Of a stretch of 64,000 nucleotides of DNA, positions 16,273-24,650 are shown piece by piece. The translations under genes and the position numbers were made by a program. The notes under the pieces were generated by a model, which saw only the letters and a program-made list of their open reading frames with translations, was not told the origin of the DNA and did no database searches. Within the stretch, counting starts at the first letter, position 1, and every line of letters begins with the position of its first letter. Where the stretch lies: positions 1-64,000 of the forward strand of contig CAYVEC010000004.1 of NCBI GenBank assembly GCA_964450385.1, given 5' to 3'. The stretch is from JAKLFA01 sp964450385 (lineage in GTDB: Bacteria > Omnitrophota > Gorgyraeia > Zapsychrales > JANLHA01).

Positions 16273-16319
16273 AAGCAGGCTTGGGTTGAGACACCATGTC
16301 GTGCCCAAGCCTGCTTTTT
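16273..16319 (+). terminator. intrinsic terminator inside the pilin cluster
   Basis: A perfect 13-base stem, AAGCAGGCTTGGG (16273-16285) and CCCAAGCCTGCTT (16304-16316), closes a loop of about 18 bases; with the end of the stem it leaves five T residues. It separates pilins 1-4 from the later minor pilins and would lower their expression. Confidence 0.75.
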
Positions 16320-16340
16320 CCAATACCAAGAAATCCTTTG

Positions 16341-16712
16341 ATGAGAACATGCCGCGCACAAGTGACCTCGGACTTTGTCATCATCCTCTTTGTGGTGATG
16401 GCCGTGGCCGCGGGCATGTCGACCTATGTTAAGAATGCCGTCTTTGCGCGCTATCGCGCGGCCCATCGGTATATGTATGGTGAAGTGAACGCATTGTATC
16501 AAAACGCGGAGCTCGGGCTTCAGGGGAGCGCCCGCTCGTTCTATGAACCGTATTATGTGAACACCTCAACGAGGCGGACAACGGGGTATGATGTCACGGA
16601 CCACCAGTGGCCGGGGCTGGGATCGAGCGCGATTTCACGGAAGGACACGGCCTTTTTTGTGACCGAGGCCAATACGGTCTCGACCCAGCTGTCGCCGAAG
16701 GATGCAGATTAG
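16341..16712 (+). CDS. divergent prepilin-like protein (fifth; Asp at +5)
   Basis: This 123-residue protein has leader MRTCRA, then A|QVTSDF, where the usual Glu-Tyr is Asp-Phe, and a hydrophobic segment (VIILFVVMAVAAGM). The polar C-terminal domain carries RYMYGEVNALYQNAELG and a Tyr-rich stretch. The ATG at 16341 is preferred; the upstream in-frame ATG at 16296 lies in the loop of a terminator hairpin and would give an atypical leader. Neither has a good ribosome site, so expression may be low. Position and shape fit a minor pilin. Confidence 0.65.
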   Translation: MRTCRAQVTSDFVIILFVVMAVAAGMSTYVKNAVFARYRAAHRYMYGEVNALYQNAELGLQGSARSFYEPYYVNTSTRRTTGYDVTDHQWPGLGSSAISRKDTAFFVTEANTVSTQLSPKDAD

Positions 16713-16756
16713 TCGCGGGGCGCGGCCGGAAAACGACAGAGATATGAAGGTGGGGC

Positions 16757-17119
16757 ATGAGGATTGTTGTGGACATTACGGATCGACGAACGGCGAGATC
16801 GAGGCTTAGGGGCCAGACATTTATTGAGTACGTCTTCCTTTTTAGCGTTGTTTCCGCGATCGCCATTGTCCTTAGCCCCTTGATGCGGCGGGGCATTCAG
16901 TCAATGGTGAAGTCTGTCGCGGACCAGATCGCGCCGCAGATCTGTGCTGAGCAAAAAGGCGGCCTCGACGGAGGCCTCGAGCGGTATGAGTCGAATATGG
17001 CCATGGGTCAACGCCGTCGGGTCCTTGAGCGGCTGGGGAATGTGACCTATAGTTATGAAGATGGCGGCACGTGGATCAGTAGTTATCAGGCATCGAATAC
17101 TGGCTTTGTTCCGGATTAA
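16757..17119 (+). CDS. class III prepilin-like protein (sixth)
   Basis: This 120-residue protein has a longer, Arg-rich leader (about 19 residues), cleavage site G|QTFIEYVF, and a hydrophobic helix (FLFSVVSAIAIVLSPLM). The continuation RRGIQSMVKSVADQI resembles the post-helix segment of its neighbours. A polar domain of about 75 residues follows. GAAGGTGGGGC precedes the ATG. Likely a minor pilin. Confidence 0.8.
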   Translation: MRIVVDITDRRTARSRLRGQTFIEYVFLFSVVSAIAIVLSPLMRRGIQSMVKSVADQIAPQICAEQKGGLDGGLERYESNMAMGQRRRVLERLGNVTYSYEDGGTWISSYQASNTGFVPD

Positions 17120-17138
17120 TCGAGAAAGAGGCGGGCGA

Positions 17139-17471
17139 ATGACGGAGAGACGCATGACACGCAGAGGTCAGACGATTTTGGAGTACACGGTCTTGTTCAT
17201 TGTTTTTCTCGCGGCCGTGATCACGGCTGGAAATTATTTTAAGCGGGGACTCCAGGGCCGGATCAAAACAGCAGCAGATGATTTCGGCGGGGATCAATAT
17301 GACCCCCGCGTGGCCGTGGTGAATATGCTCTATACACAAAGAACGAATACCCAGACCTTTATTACGATGGAACCCGCCGCTGGGGGGAGCTGGACCCGGC
17401 GGGTGGATTATACGAATTCTGTGAGCAATCAGACGGGGTATCAGCACATTGGGGCGTATAGTGAATTTTAA
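17139..17471 (+). CDS. class III prepilin-like protein (seventh)
   Basis: This 110-residue protein has leader MTERRMTRRG, G|QTILEYTV, and a hydrophobic helix (LFIVFLAAVITAGNYF). The recurrent segment KRGLQGRIKTAADDFG closely parallels KRGIQGRLRQATDDIG in pilin four, so these genes are probably paralogues. The start at 17139 follows GAGGCGGGCGA; the upstream in-frame ATG at 17055 lies inside the preceding gene. Confidence 0.8.
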   Translation: MTERRMTRRGQTILEYTVLFIVFLAAVITAGNYFKRGLQGRIKTAADDFGGDQYDPRVAVVNMLYTQRTNTQTFITMEPAAGGSWTRRVDYTNSVSNQTGYQHIGAYSEF

Positions 17472-17492
17472 TGACTCACCAGGCGGTGGCGG

Positions 17493-18968
17493 ATGGAGGC
17501 GTTGAGGCGCATGAGAATGAGGAGAATTCCTTCACGCGCGGCCCAGGCCGCGATGGAACTCGCGATCTTTGGGGCGATCACGCTGTTTGTCATCGGCCTT
17601 CTCTTAAAGACAGGGCTCAACATGAGCCACCAGACCAATATTCAGCTGCGGGCCTTTCGCCGAGCGCTCCTTGAGTCGTATCAAACGAGTCAAGGCTTGT
17701 ACAGCGGAACCACAAAAACCGGCATTGCCGCGCGCAACAGCGCGAGCGTCACGATCCTTGAGGATCGCCTTTCCATTGATCCTGATTCCAAGACCTGGAC
17801 ATCAGACCGATTCCCGGTGTTTGGAACCGGCTCAGGCTCGTTCAGCGTGCAGATGATGTATCCTGCGGCCTGGGGGACGGACGAAAATATTCCTGTCATG
17901 GACATGTTTATTAACGGACAGCGCTTTGTTTTCTCCATGGCCGGATTCCGAACGATTGATATTGATGATTATCCTCAGTGCAGTACGATGGGCGCGGAAG
18001 ATCGCGGGATCCCGTGTCAGAGCAATGGCCGGCTCATCGTTTGGAAGCGGACGACCAATTATCTCGGCAGTATGCATTGGTGCGGGAATGTCGCGAATTG
18101 TCCGAATAACATCCCTGGTGATTGGCGGTTTGATCTGGATCTCGACGGCACCACTGATATTGCTTTGGATGAACAGTATTTGATGGGGCGAATGCTCCGC
18201 AATGATTTTGCCTGGCAGTGGATGCTTGCCGCCCTGCCGTCGGAAACGACCGAGGGCGTCAATTCGACCCAGCGCGCAGAGGAACTTAGGGAAGCGGTCT
18301 CGGTGAATATGGGCGGCACCCCAGTTCCTGAGGTCCCTACTCTCGAACAGGGAGACGTCTTTTTCATGAGGTCCCGGCTGGACGCCCAGGGGCGGGCCGT
18401 ATTCGATACCGGCAGTGGTGCTGTTGGGGGACCGGTAACCTTTAGTAAGGCGGGCTTGCAAACTGTTGGTGTCGACGAGCCGGGCAGGGTAAGGGTTTTG
18501 GACTATAATGCCGGAAATGTCTTTCAGGCGATGACGCGGCAGGAAGAGGCCGCTTGTCAGGAGGGCGGGGGGTGTGTTGAAGAAAGAAATCTTTCACAAA
18601 ATCTTCAGATCTTCTCCTACACGGGGGATGGGACGTTTCTTCAAAATATCGAGGGCAGTCTTTATGACGACGACGGCGTTGAGCGGCGGTTTGTCCGCCA
18701 TCATACAAGGCGGCATCATTTAGATATTATTCAACGGGTCTTTTTTTTGAATTCAGACCTGGGGCGGTTTTGTGACAACGGAAGACCGACACAATGGACA
18801 GCGGCGATGGGGCTCGCCGGGCTAACGAACCCCGTTGAGGCCTGTGGCGGTTGTATGGCGCCTGGCAGGCAGGATCTGACCTGCCTTGAGCCGGATGGCC
18901 GGCTGTTTATTCGAAGCCGTATTCTCGATCTTCGGGGACGGCGATGGGAGACTGACTTTGAACCGTGA
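17493..18968 (+). CDS. large TadE-like minor pilin with long extracellular domain
   Basis: This 491-residue protein has an Arg-rich leader, then the prepilin-like junction A|QAAMELAI with Glu at +5, and a hydrophobic helix (FGAITLFVIGLLL). More than 440 residues of polar sequence follow. They contain scattered cysteines in pairs, such as CGNVANCPNN, CQEGGGC and CGGCMAPG, suggesting disulphides outside the cell, and Asp-rich turns such as DLDLDGTTDIALD that could bind calcium. The start could also be the seventh codon, after GAGGCGC. A tip or adhesive pseudopilin role is plausible from position and architecture. I recognise no named C-terminal domain. Confidence 0.72.
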   Translation: MEALRRMRMRRIPSRAAQAAMELAIFGAITLFVIGLLLKTGLNMSHQTNIQLRAFRRALLESYQTSQGLYSGTTKTGIAARNSASVTILEDRLSIDPDSKTWTSDRFPVFGTGSGSFSVQMMYPAAWGTDENIPVMDMFINGQRFVFSMAGFRTIDIDDYPQCSTMGAEDRGIPCQSNGRLIVWKRTTNYLGSMHWCGNVANCPNNIPGDWRFDLDLDGTTDIALDEQYLMGRMLRNDFAWQWMLAALPSETTEGVNSTQRAEELREAVSVNMGGTPVPEVPTLEQGDVFFMRSRLDAQGRAVFDTGSGAVGGPVTFSKAGLQTVGVDEPGRVRVLDYNAGNVFQAMTRQEEAACQEGGGCVEERNLSQNLQIFSYTGDGTFLQNIEGSLYDDDGVERRFVRHHTRRHHLDIIQRVFFLNSDLGRFCDNGRPTQWTAAMGLAGLTNPVEACGGCMAPGRQDLTCLEPDGRLFIRSRILDLRGRRWETDFEP

Positions 18969-19230
18969 GCGCGGCATGATACAAAAGGCGCAGGCGACCC
19001 TCGAATTCACCCTGGCGATGATCGGGGCGATCCTCTTATTGGTCGGGATGATCCGGGTCTTTACCTGGGTTGGGATGGGCATGGCAGGTCAGATCAGGGC
19101 GCATGAGGAGGTCTTGACCATGAATACAACTGCGGACGGGAATTTGGGGCCGTTGCGTCAGATGCGGGAGCATTTTTTTACCCCGCCGACCCTGAATGCA
19201 GCAGTGTCGAGCAATGTGTTTTATTATTAA
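18958..19230 (+). CDS. small TadE-like prepilin
   Basis: A short protein with A|QATLEFTLAMIGAILLLVG, a classic class III junction with Glu at +5 and a hydrophobic helix. About 50 polar residues follow. The TTG at 18958 is preferred because GGGAG sits seven bases upstream; the ATG at 18976 would give a five-residue leader (MIQKA) and is a real alternative. With the TTG start it overlaps the preceding gene by 11 bases, implying coupling. Confidence 0.7.
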   Translation: MNRERGMIQKAQATLEFTLAMIGAILLLVGMIRVFTWVGMGMAGQIRAHEEVLTMNTTADGNLGPLRQMREHFFTPPTLNAAVSSNVFYY

Positions 19231-19254
19231 CGCTATTGTGGAAGGACGGGGACC

Positions 19255-22200
19255 GTGTTAGCGAATTTTCACCGGATGATGAGGCGGGTCCTGTGGCCCA
19301 AGCGGAGACAACGGAATTGCCGCGGCCAGGTGTCGATCGTGTTGATCCTCGTTTCTGCTGTCGGGCTTCTTCTCTATACGTATGCCTTGAACCTTGGTCG
19401 GACGTCAGGGGTCAAAACGAGGACAATGATCGCGGCTGAGACGGCCGCGGCCCTGACCTCGTCTTTTGTGGCAGGGACGGCCGAACAGTTGTCGCAGGAA
19501 TACTTAAAGGGGAGTGATAAGCTGTGTGATTCTTCGTCGTGGGTCGCGACGCTGATCAAGTTGGTGATTTTGGTTGTGCTTTTAATTGCTATGATTGTGA
19601 TTACTGCCCTGACGGGCGGAGCTACTTTGCCTTTGGTTGTTGCGGTAGGGCTAGGGATTGCCGCGGCTTTTACAGCGGGATCTCTTGTGCTTCAGATCGT
19701 GGTGATCCAGCCGAAGATTCAGGACATGTGGAATGAGATGATGGCGAATGCGTTCCCGTCGATCGAAGACCGGGTGGTCGAGATGGGCGTTCAGGCGGCC
19801 CTGACCTCGATCGTGGATGATCCTGTTGAGATCCCAGATGTCTTTGATCGCGACGGGGACGGGCGATACGCGATGTTGAGAGGTGGCGTTCTCCAAGCGC
19901 CTGCCGGTGAGACGCCCCCCACGGTCTCGCGGTTTGCTTATTATTATACAAACCGCCTAAATTCTGTGGCCAATCCACAACAGGAGAATTTTACGGAATT
20001 CCGCGATAGGCTCACGGAATTTGTTTATGCGGAGCAGGGCGACTGGGGGCTTTCGGATCGGCTCGATTGCGATGGTTACGCGGATGTCGCGTGTTGTCAG
20101 CCGATAGACGAGCCTGATATCCCGGCTGTCTGCGACCCCTGTTGTCAGGCCGACGCGTCTCTTCGTCCGTCTGGGTGCCCGGCGGAACTGGCCGAGATCG
20201 TGGCCCGGTGTGGCCGGAACAGCTACCTGGGTGAAGCCTATCCATTTCTTTATGAGTCGTTTTATGAGGACCCGTTCAACAATGCGTCGGGTTGGGATGG
20301 GGCGGGCGCCCCACCGGTCGTGTCGTTTCGAGAGCAGCTCGGGCGCGACGACATTGCGGGCGCCTTTCGTGTGAACAATCAGGAGCCCCGTTGGTATAGC
20401 GGGCTCCCAACGATTGCCGATTCTCAGCAGGCCGCGGATGTCCCGCCTGCCCCGGGTTTTCGTCTGCAGGACGCCACTGGCTTTTATGACGGGGATGACC
20501 AACGTGGGATGTTTCCGTTCTTTTATCTGGCGCGTGATATGGCCCCGGTCCCGGCGGACCCAGCAGTCCAGCCTGCTGCAGAGTCTTTAGAGTGCTTCTG
20601 GTGGAATCAGAGTGAACAGGCCTGCGACCCAGGGGTTCTCCCCGGAGGGGCGCTCGTCCCCTTTGATCCGGGGATGGTCATTGACGATGCGGCGGTGCTC
20701 ACCTATGCGGGGCTCCCCGTCACAACCCCGGACGGAGCGACCCTACGGGTCGTTGATTATGCCGGAGGGAATTCTGTTTATGATCTGCCTCCTTCATTGG
20801 CTGATAGCACGAGAGATATTGTGATCGACAACATCCGTGATTCGGTGGATATTGGCGGGGCGGAGACTTTGCGCGACGCTCTGTTTTTTGCGGGCCAGGA
20901 TGTGTGCGGGGTTGAGGCGGCGATGCCGAAGCCAAATGAATATGATATTCTTGATGCGGTCGACTGGGCGGGGATCAAGCCCGGGGCTGGAACGATCTGT
21001 TCGTCGGCGGTCCCTGCTCTTACTCCCTATGATGAGGCCTGTCCCAAACATCGGGACGATGCAGGCACACTGGTCAAGTGCACTACTGAACCGGTTGAAT
21101 TTAGTTATGTTGATGACGCGACGGGAGCGCTTGTCACAGAGGACAGGAACCTCGCGCGGCTGTGCACCTGCACGGATGCGGGGATCGATCGCTCGCTTTG
21201 GCCGGATGACATCTTGGACGCGATGTATGAACGGATCAATGAGTTTCTTTGGACTTATAACACGATTCAGAACACCTTTAATAAGATGGGCCCGGCAACC
21301 GGGTTTTCGGCTTGGTATGACCTGATCGCGGATTGGATCGAGCCGGCCTGTGATAATACGGTGCCTGCTTGTGATGATACAACAGACCCCGACTATCATC
21401 AAAGGTGTTGTTCGGAGAGTTTTACGAAGGAAGATCGGTGGGGACACCTCTGGGTCTTTCGTGAACACCTGCGTGAGCTGTTCTGGATCGTTGATTCCTG
21501 GGTGCGCGAGACTGCCGCTGATCTTGGTGTTCGGCAGGGTTGTAACGTCTGGTGTGTGCCGGATGCGACGTGTTCGGGTCTGAGCGCTGAGGAGGCGGCC
21601 CTCTTTGAGCCGGGAGAGTATGAAGGGGTTGGAGAAGTTGTTGTTCCGGACGGGCGGACGAGAGGGGATGTGACCGAGGTCCTCGAGTGTCTGTCGTGGA
21701 GCGTGGAGGCGTCGATTGAGGATCCGGACGACCCAGATGATCAGCTTGAGAATGACGCGGGAGATCCCTATCTCGGGGTCAAGGGTCGTTATGAGGCCTG
21801 TCTGGAGAAGGGGATCGGGTGCGATGACCTGCCCCGGCCTCTTGTGTCGGGAAAGCTTTTTGGCGGGGCAGAAGACCGGCTTCCGCCGGCGTTTGCCCCC
21901 AATCCTTTAGACCTAACAACGGCGAGTGGCGAATGCAAGAGCGCCGGGGATCTTTCGACCTGTCAGACGGAGTGTTCCGTGTCCATGGACGAGAGCTATA
22001 TTCCCGCGGTGGGAGATTATTCTGCGGTGATCGAGGCGCGTGATCAAAATTGTTGTTCTGAAGACGGGGATCCCACGTGGAGCCAGGATGTCCCAACGAT
22101 CACGGGTGGCCCCTTGCATGTGTCTTGCGATTTGAACTTGTCCACAGAGGACATTGCCAACGCGATGTTGGGCTCCTGCGCCTGGACAGAGGGCGGAGAC

Positions 22201-23379
22201 TACTGGATTTATGATGATGAAGGAAATATTGTTCGACTCGAGAGCGAAGACAATGAAGAGTATCAGGCATGGCTCAAGGCCAATATCGCGGCCTTTGAGG
22301 TCTTCAGCGCAAAGCTGCAGGCTCGGAGGTCTTTTCTTGAAGAGTTTGTCAATAAGGCGGAAACGGTCCGGCGCCAGCTTGCCGAGGCCGTGGACCGGAT
22401 CTCGGAGTTTTTGGATAATGGAACGCCGATCGGTACCGCTGTTCGGGATGACGACCACAATACTGTCGCGGACGGCCCGGTGGTGCGAGGGTCGATCGAC
22501 CACGACGGGTTTTTGACCGAGTCGCTCGGTCTTCCGTATAACCGCTTTGTTCCCTTGTATGATGAGGACGGGCATGTCGCGGGGCCCTATGACACCACAG
22601 GGACAGATTCGCCGGCTGAGATGATCATCCGCACACGCCAGGGGCTGAGAGGCGGGGCGACGTCGAATTTTGCGATCTATGTCTGGCGCGGAGAATCGAG
22701 CGATCCCGACTGGTCTGACGGAAAGGTGACTCAGACGTCAGGGCTGCTGCACGCGGTGAAGGTCGAGTCTCAGGTCCCGATGCGCTGCGCGAATTGCACC
22801 CTTAATGGTATGGGCGGCAAAAAATGGCCGTCGGTCGAGACATCATCATCGGGCTTTATGGACAGCGAGACCTGTTACTATCTGGTGAATCATTTTGGGA
22901 TGACCAAGGCCCGGGTGATCCGGTTCGACCAGCGGCCGAACCTGCCGAGCGCGGGGTCGCTGTTTAGCCGCATTCCTTTTTTCCGACCCACAGGCGCGCA
23001 TCCCGACTTTAGCAGCCGCAACGTCACGGGCGGAGGCCTTTTTAATACTGTTAATAATCGATGCCTCGTTCACATTGATCCGATCTTGATAGACATGTCA
23101 GCAGCATTACCGGAGCAGAGTCCTCAGCTCCTTGAGGCCTTTATGATCAATGAACCGCCTCGGCTGGATGATGGAACATTTGATAGAGATTTCACGACGG
23201 ATGCGGGGCAGTGCTGGAACGATGTTCATGACTATATTTTGCGTTACGGCATCCATTCCGAGAGTTGTGTTGGGTATTATTGGGGGAAGAAGAAGGGGGG
23301 CGCCTCCGCCGCCGGGGACGAGAGGGGCATGAGGATGCGGTTTACGAAGTGTGACCAAGCGTTTGCCGAGGGATGGTAG
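19255..23379 (+). CDS. very large TadG-like Cys-rich pilus-associated protein
   Basis: The protein has 1,374 residues with a GTG start. A basic leader (about 24 residues, ending NCRG) precedes QVSIVLILVSAVGLLLYTYAL, a prepilin-like segment without the +5 Glu. The following NLGRTSGVKTRTMIAAETAAAL is reminiscent of the TadG/TadE N-terminal helix. A second hydrophobic region (about residues 100-155) contains long Val/Leu/Ile/Ala runs. The remainder is a large predicted extracellular part with many cysteines, often adjacent or clustered (ACCQ, CDPCCQ, QRCCSE, QNCCSE), plus aspartate-rich loops. Family TadG proteins are usually a few hundred residues, so this one is several-fold enlarged. A disulphide-stabilised adhesin at the pilus base or tip is a reasonable inference. 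Confidence 0.7.
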   Translation: MLANFHRMMRRVLWPKRRQRNCRGQVSIVLILVSAVGLLLYTYALNLGRTSGVKTRTMIAAETAAALTSSFVAGTAEQLSQEYLKGSDKLCDSSSWVATLIKLVILVVLLIAMIVITALTGGATLPLVVAVGLGIAAAFTAGSLVLQIVVIQPKIQDMWNEMMANAFPSIEDRVVEMGVQAALTSIVDDPVEIPDVFDRDGDGRYAMLRGGVLQAPAGETPPTVSRFAYYYTNRLNSVANPQQENFTEFRDRLTEFVYAEQGDWGLSDRLDCDGYADVACCQPIDEPDIPAVCDPCCQADASLRPSGCPAELAEIVARCGRNSYLGEAYPFLYESFYEDPFNNASGWDGAGAPPVVSFREQLGRDDIAGAFRVNNQEPRWYSGLPTIADSQQAADVPPAPGFRLQDATGFYDGDDQRGMFPFFYLARDMAPVPADPAVQPAAESLECFWWNQSEQACDPGVLPGGALVPFDPGMVIDDAAVLTYAGLPVTTPDGATLRVVDYAGGNSVYDLPPSLADSTRDIVIDNIRDSVDIGGAETLRDALFFAGQDVCGVEAAMPKPNEYDILDAVDWAGIKPGAGTICSSAVPALTPYDEACPKHRDDAGTLVKCTTEPVEFSYVDDATGALVTEDRNLARLCTCTDAGIDRSLWPDDILDAMYERINEFLWTYNTIQNTFNKMGPATGFSAWYDLIADWIEPACDNTVPACDDTTDPDYHQRCCSESFTKEDRWGHLWVFREHLRELFWIVDSWVRETAADLGVRQGCNVWCVPDATCSGLSAEEAALFEPGEYEGVGEVVVPDGRTRGDVTEVLECLSWSVEASIEDPDDPDDQLENDAGDPYLGVKGRYEACLEKGIGCDDLPRPLVSGKLFGGAEDRLPPAFAPNPLDLTTASGECKSAGDLSTCQTECSVSMDESYIPAVGDYSAVIEARDQNCCSEDGDPTWSQDVPTITGGPLHVSCDLNLSTEDIANAMLGSCAWTEGGDYWIYDDEGNIVRLESEDNEEYQAWLKANIAAFEVFSAKLQARRSFLEEFVNKAETVRRQLAEAVDRISEFLDNGTPIGTAVRDDDHNTVADGPVVRGSIDHDGFLTESLGLPYNRFVPLYDEDGHVAGPYDTTGTDSPAEMIIRTRQGLRGGATSNFAIYVWRGESSDPDWSDGKVTQTSGLLHAVKVESQVPMRCANCTLNGMGGKKWPSVETSSSGFMDSETCYYLVNHFGMTKARVIRFDQRPNLPSAGSLFSRIPFFRPTGAHPDFSSRNVTGGGLFNTVNNRCLVHIDPILIDMSAALPEQSPQLLEAFMINEPPRLDDGTFDRDFTTDAGQCWNDVHDYILRYGIHSESCVGYYWGKKKGGASAAGDERGMRMRFTKCDQAFAEGW

Positions 23380-23390
23380 GAGCCGGAGAG

Positions 23391-23735
23391 ATGGATCAAA
23401 AAAGACAGAAAAACGGTTGCGGCGTGTCCACGGTTGAGTATATGATTCTTTTGGTCTTCTGTTTGGCGGCGCTCGTGCTCATGTCCGGGCCGGTCCAGCG
23501 GGCGATCCAGGGGCGCTGGAAGGCGACGGCCGACACCTTCGGCCAGGGCCGGCAATTCGAGCCGTCGAGCGGCGGGGCAGCGAAAAGGACGCGAGACTAT
23601 TTTTTTGATGCCGATACACAGGACTGGATCAGCCAATATTGTTTTGATCAGCGGTGTGATTGCAGTTTTGAAGAGATCGATCCTGCCTATGACGCACAGT
23701 GTGTTCGCTGCAAGGCTGGTTGTCGGGTCCCCTAG
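23391..23735 (+). CDS. class III prepilin-like protein with Cys-rich tail (tenth)
   Basis: This 114-residue protein starts at the ATG at 23391, preceded by GGAGCCGGAGAG; an ATG at 23373 would overlap the preceding stop. The leader MDQKRQKNGCG is followed by G|VSTVEYMILLVF, the only +1 residue here that is not Gln. After the helix comes VQRAIQGRWKATADTFGQG, the shared post-helix motif. The tail has six cysteines (QRCDCSFEE, CVRCKAGCR), echoing the Cys-rich TadG-like protein encoded just before. Confidence 0.8.
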   Translation: MDQKRQKNGCGVSTVEYMILLVFCLAALVLMSGPVQRAIQGRWKATADTFGQGRQFEPSSGGAAKRTRDYFFDADTQDWISQYCFDQRCDCSFEEIDPAYDAQCVRCKAGCRVP

Positions 23736-23771
23736 GTAGGGCGTAACGGGGAAGCGGTCAACGGGGGGAGA

Positions 23772-24629
23772 ATGTTTCCATTGGCTTTATTCTTGGCGTT
23801 TCTGACGGCCGTGATCACGGGCTACTGGGTCCTCCCGGCGGTCTACGGTCAGGGCGTCGGGTTCCAGCAGCGGCGGGCGCAGCAGTTCACCTCGCGGCTT
23901 GAGCGCGTCGTCTCACGCCCGCAGGCCCAGCGGATCATCCAGCTCTATCTTCTCGCTCCGTTGTTCCTCGCCGGCGTCATGTATTTCACGGCCCCGGCTC
24001 GGCTGCAGATCCTGGCCGGCGCGGCCGGACTCGCCCTGGGCCTTGTCGTCCCTACGTTCTACACACGGATCCTTGTCGCGGGCAATAAAAAGAAATTTGA
24101 TGAACAGCTCATCGACACGCTCATGATCATGTCGAGCTCCTTCCGCGGGGGGCTGAGTCTCATGCAGTCGATCGAGGCGGTTGTTGAAGAGATGTCCGAC
24201 CCGGCGGCCCAGGAGTTCGGGACCGTGCTCGGCGAGAACAAGATGGGCGTCTCGCTCGAGGAGTCGATGGAACACCTGTATAATCGTCAGCCGAGTCCGT
24301 CGCTGCAGCAGATGATCACCGCGATCCTCCTCGCGCGCGAGACCGGGGGGAACCTGCCGGCCATCTTTCAGCGGATCGTCGACGTGATCCGCCAGCGGCG
24401 CCGGATCCAGGGGCAGATTGACACCCTCACTCTTCAGGGGAAGATCCAGGGCGTCGTGATGTCGATCCTGCCGGTGGCCTTCTTTATGATCATCAGCTCG
24501 ACGAACCCGGACCATTTTAAGGTGATGTTTGATACCGAGATCGGCCGCATTCTGCTTCTTGGTGCCCTGGTCGCGGAGATTATCGGCGCGTACATGATCT
24601 GGCAGATCAGCTCGTTGAAGGATTTTTGA
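23772..24629 (+). CDS. tadB: Tad inner-membrane platform protein TadB
   Basis: TadB is one of two GspF-like platform proteins on which the CpaF ATPase acts. The protein has two N-terminal membrane segments, a cytoplasmic GspF-type domain (about residues 110-230) with FDEQLIDTLMIMSSSFRGG, VLGENKMGVSLEESM and ILLARETGGNLPAIFQRI, and C-terminal membrane segments (VVMSILPVAFFMIIS, ILLLGALVAEIIGAYMIW). At 285 residues it matches the family. GGGGGGAGA precedes the ATG. tadC follows 21 bases later. Confidence 0.9.
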   Translation: MFPLALFLAFLTAVITGYWVLPAVYGQGVGFQQRRAQQFTSRLERVVSRPQAQRIIQLYLLAPLFLAGVMYFTAPARLQILAGAAGLALGLVVPTFYTRILVAGNKKKFDEQLIDTLMIMSSSFRGGLSLMQSIEAVVEEMSDPAAQEFGTVLGENKMGVSLEESMEHLYNRQPSPSLQQMITAILLARETGGNLPAIFQRIVDVIRQRRRIQGQIDTLTLQGKIQGVVMSILPVAFFMIISSTNPDHFKVMFDTEIGRILLLGALVAEIIGAYMIWQISSLKDF

Positions 24630-24650
24630 TATGAGACGGAGGCGTTAGAT

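Noticed and set aside
16296..16340. Upstream ATG for the fifth pilin
   Set aside because: It lies in the loop of a terminator hairpin and gives a leader unlike class III prepilins.
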